Assembly (NCBI RefSeq): GCF_031583575.1 | Contig: NZ_CP134146.1 | Coordinates: 2,294,001 to 2,358,000 of the forward strand | From: Thalassotalea nanhaiensis | Lineage (GTDB): Bacteria > Pseudomonadota > Gammaproteobacteria > Enterobacterales > Alteromonadaceae | Reading direction: 5' to 3' | DNA length: 64,000 bases | Part shown: positions 63,147 to 64,000 of the stretch, in pieces | Layout of the letters: each line of letters begins with the position of its first letter | Position numbering within the stretch: the stretch's first letter is position 1 | The notes under the pieces: generated by a model | What the model was told of the DNA's origin: nothing | Databases searched by the model: none | What the model saw: the letters and a program-made list of their open reading frames with translations, nothing else | Translations under genes and position numbers: made by a program

Positions 63147-64000
63147 ATGCCAACAAAAATCAATAAACCATCGATAAAACAAGGAATTGGCGAATTATAT
63201 AGTGAAGATCCAATTGCTGCAGATTTAAAGGTGTTTGGCAGGACTTCAAATCCACTTACCAGACGTGGCTTCTTAAAAGGCCTTACCGCAATGAGTACCA
63301 TTTTAGGTGCCGAAATTGTATTTAGTCGCTTTATGCCTTCAGGAATGATACCCGCAGCGTTAGCTCAAACAGCTGAAAACTTTATCATTGAAGGCAAGCA
63401 TCCAGGCTTATTAGTATTAAACGACCGCCCTATTAATGCTGAAACACCACCGCACTTATTAAACGATTCTGTTACACCAGCAAATAAATTATTTGTTCGC
63501 AATAATGGCATTCCTCCTCAAAATGTAGACAGTGAAAACTGGACGCTGACTATTGGCGGTGAATCGGTTAGAGACTCAAAAACGTATACGTTGGCAGAAC
63601 TAAAGAAAAAGTTTAAACATCACACTTATCAATTAACCTTGGAATGTGGCGGCAATGGCCGTTCAGAGTTTAATCCGCCAGCAAAGGGTAACCAATGGAC
63701 AACGGGTGCAGTTGGTTGTCCTAAATGGACGGGGATTCGATTAAAAGACGTATTGCTTGATTGCGGTATTAAAGATGATGCGGTTTACATTGGCTATCAT
63801 GGCGCTGACTCTCATTTAAGTGGCGATCCGAGTAAAGCTGCTATATCTCGTGGGGTTCCTATGAGTAAAGCTTTAGAAGATGAATCATTAATTGCTTGGG
63901 CGATGAATGGCGAAGACCTGCCTGTAATGAATGGTTTTCCACTACGCCTTGTGTTCGGTGGATGGCCGGCTTCTACTGGCGGTAAATGGCTAACAGGTAT
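63147..64000 (+). CDS. Tat-exported sulfite-oxidase-like molybdopterin enzyme, N-terminal part
   Basis: The frame starts at ATG 63147 and is open to the window edge (284 residues seen). N-terminus: TRRGFLKG (Arg39-Arg40) followed by a hydrophobic stretch ending ALA-QTA is a twin-arginine signal. The rest shows the oxidoreductase molybdopterin domain: LECGGNGR with Cys167 as the expected Mo ligand, WTTGAVGCPKWTGIRLKDVL and GYHGADSH. Resembles SorA/SoxC-type sulfite dehydrogenases. The C-terminal dimerisation domain and any cytochrome partner lie outside the window. Confidence 0.85.
   Translation, partial: MPTKINKPSIKQGIGELYSEDPIAADLKVFGRTSNPLTRRGFLKGLTAMSTILGAEIVFSRFMPSGMIPAALAQTAENFIIEGKHPGLLVLNDRPINAETPPHLLNDSVTPANKLFVRNNGIPPQNVDSENWTLTIGGESVRDSKTYTLAELKKKFKHHTYQLTLECGGNGRSEFNPPAKGNQWTTGAVGCPKWTGIRLKDVLLDCGIKDDAVYIGYHGADSHLSGDPSKAAISRGVPMSKALEDESLIAWAMNGEDLPVMNGFPLRLVFGGWPASTGGKWLTG

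Noticed and set aside
63083-63301. Minus-strand 72-codon open frame at the start of the last gene
   Set aside because: It overlaps the Tat signal region of the sulfite-oxidase-like gene on the other strand and has no domain.

Overview
The window is a chromosomal segment of an AT-rich marine gammaproteobacterium, most likely of the order Alteromonadales and close to Colwelliaceae (Colwellia/Thalassotalea type). This is inferred from gene content and neighbourhoods (ccoNOQP-fixH-ccoI-ccoS-fnr-uspE-ttcA, letA/letB, ybbAP/tesA, a tRNA-Ala/tRNA-Glu operon, DUF1415 and DUF2937 proteins), not from a marker-gene tree. Coding density is high. I see no insertion sequence, prophage, CRISPR array, rRNA or replication origin.

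Layout. 1-1.8 kb: end of a Bat-type operon (VWA/TPR protein and BatD). 1.8-8.6 kb: a LysR regulator, a long leader, then an outer-membrane barrel protein, a lipoprotein adaptor and an RND pump. 8.7-12.9 kb (minus): a split LetA pair and an eight-MCE-domain LetB-like protein for lipid transport across the periplasm. 13.4-15.2 kb: a PhaF-like protein with an 18-unit AKP tail and a paralogue of the barrel protein. 15.3-22.9 kb: DEAD-box helicase, SMI1/KNR4 protein, SpoU methyltransferase, hydrolase, HU, EEP-family phosphatase/nuclease, TonB-like protein, LysE exporter. 23.2-33.3 kb: complete cbb3 oxidase operon with assembly genes, Fnr, UspE and TtcA, with putative Fnr sites before ccoN and uspE. 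33.4-35.6 kb: purine permease and Tsx-like porin.

35.7-39.4 kb (minus): DUF2987-like protein, Bax-like glucosaminidase, membrane protein, LysE exporter, DUF1415 protein. 40.1-44.8 kb: a three-gene 2-oxoacid:acceptor oxidoreductase whose first gene is a GltD-like flavoprotein with extra 4Fe-4S clusters. 44.8-50.9 kb: rhodanese, M24 peptidase, sulfotransferase-like protein, YciB, YciI, LprI-like protein, AI-2E family transporter, YfcH-like epimerase. 51.0-54.8 kb: ybbP-ybbA and the divergent tesA with interlocking start codons. 55.2-57.8 kb: a minus-strand tRNA operon (Ala, then five Glu), split by a formyltransferase-like gene lying between two near-identical 266-bp copies of a tRNA-Glu/terminator module. 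58.1-64 kb: yvcK-like, dcd, apbC/mrp, metG and the start of a Tat-exported sulfite-oxidase-like protein that runs off the window.

Functionally the window is mostly housekeeping: microaerobic respiration and its oxygen-responsive control, envelope lipid transport, drug/solute efflux, purine uptake and translation. The most unusual parts are the tRNA-Glu region (gene captured in a duplicated tRNA module, plus spacer hairpins with compensatory base changes next to the tRNA 5' ends), the eight-domain MCE protein, the AKP minisatellite in the PhaF-like gene, and the three-gene 2-oxoacid oxidoreductase.
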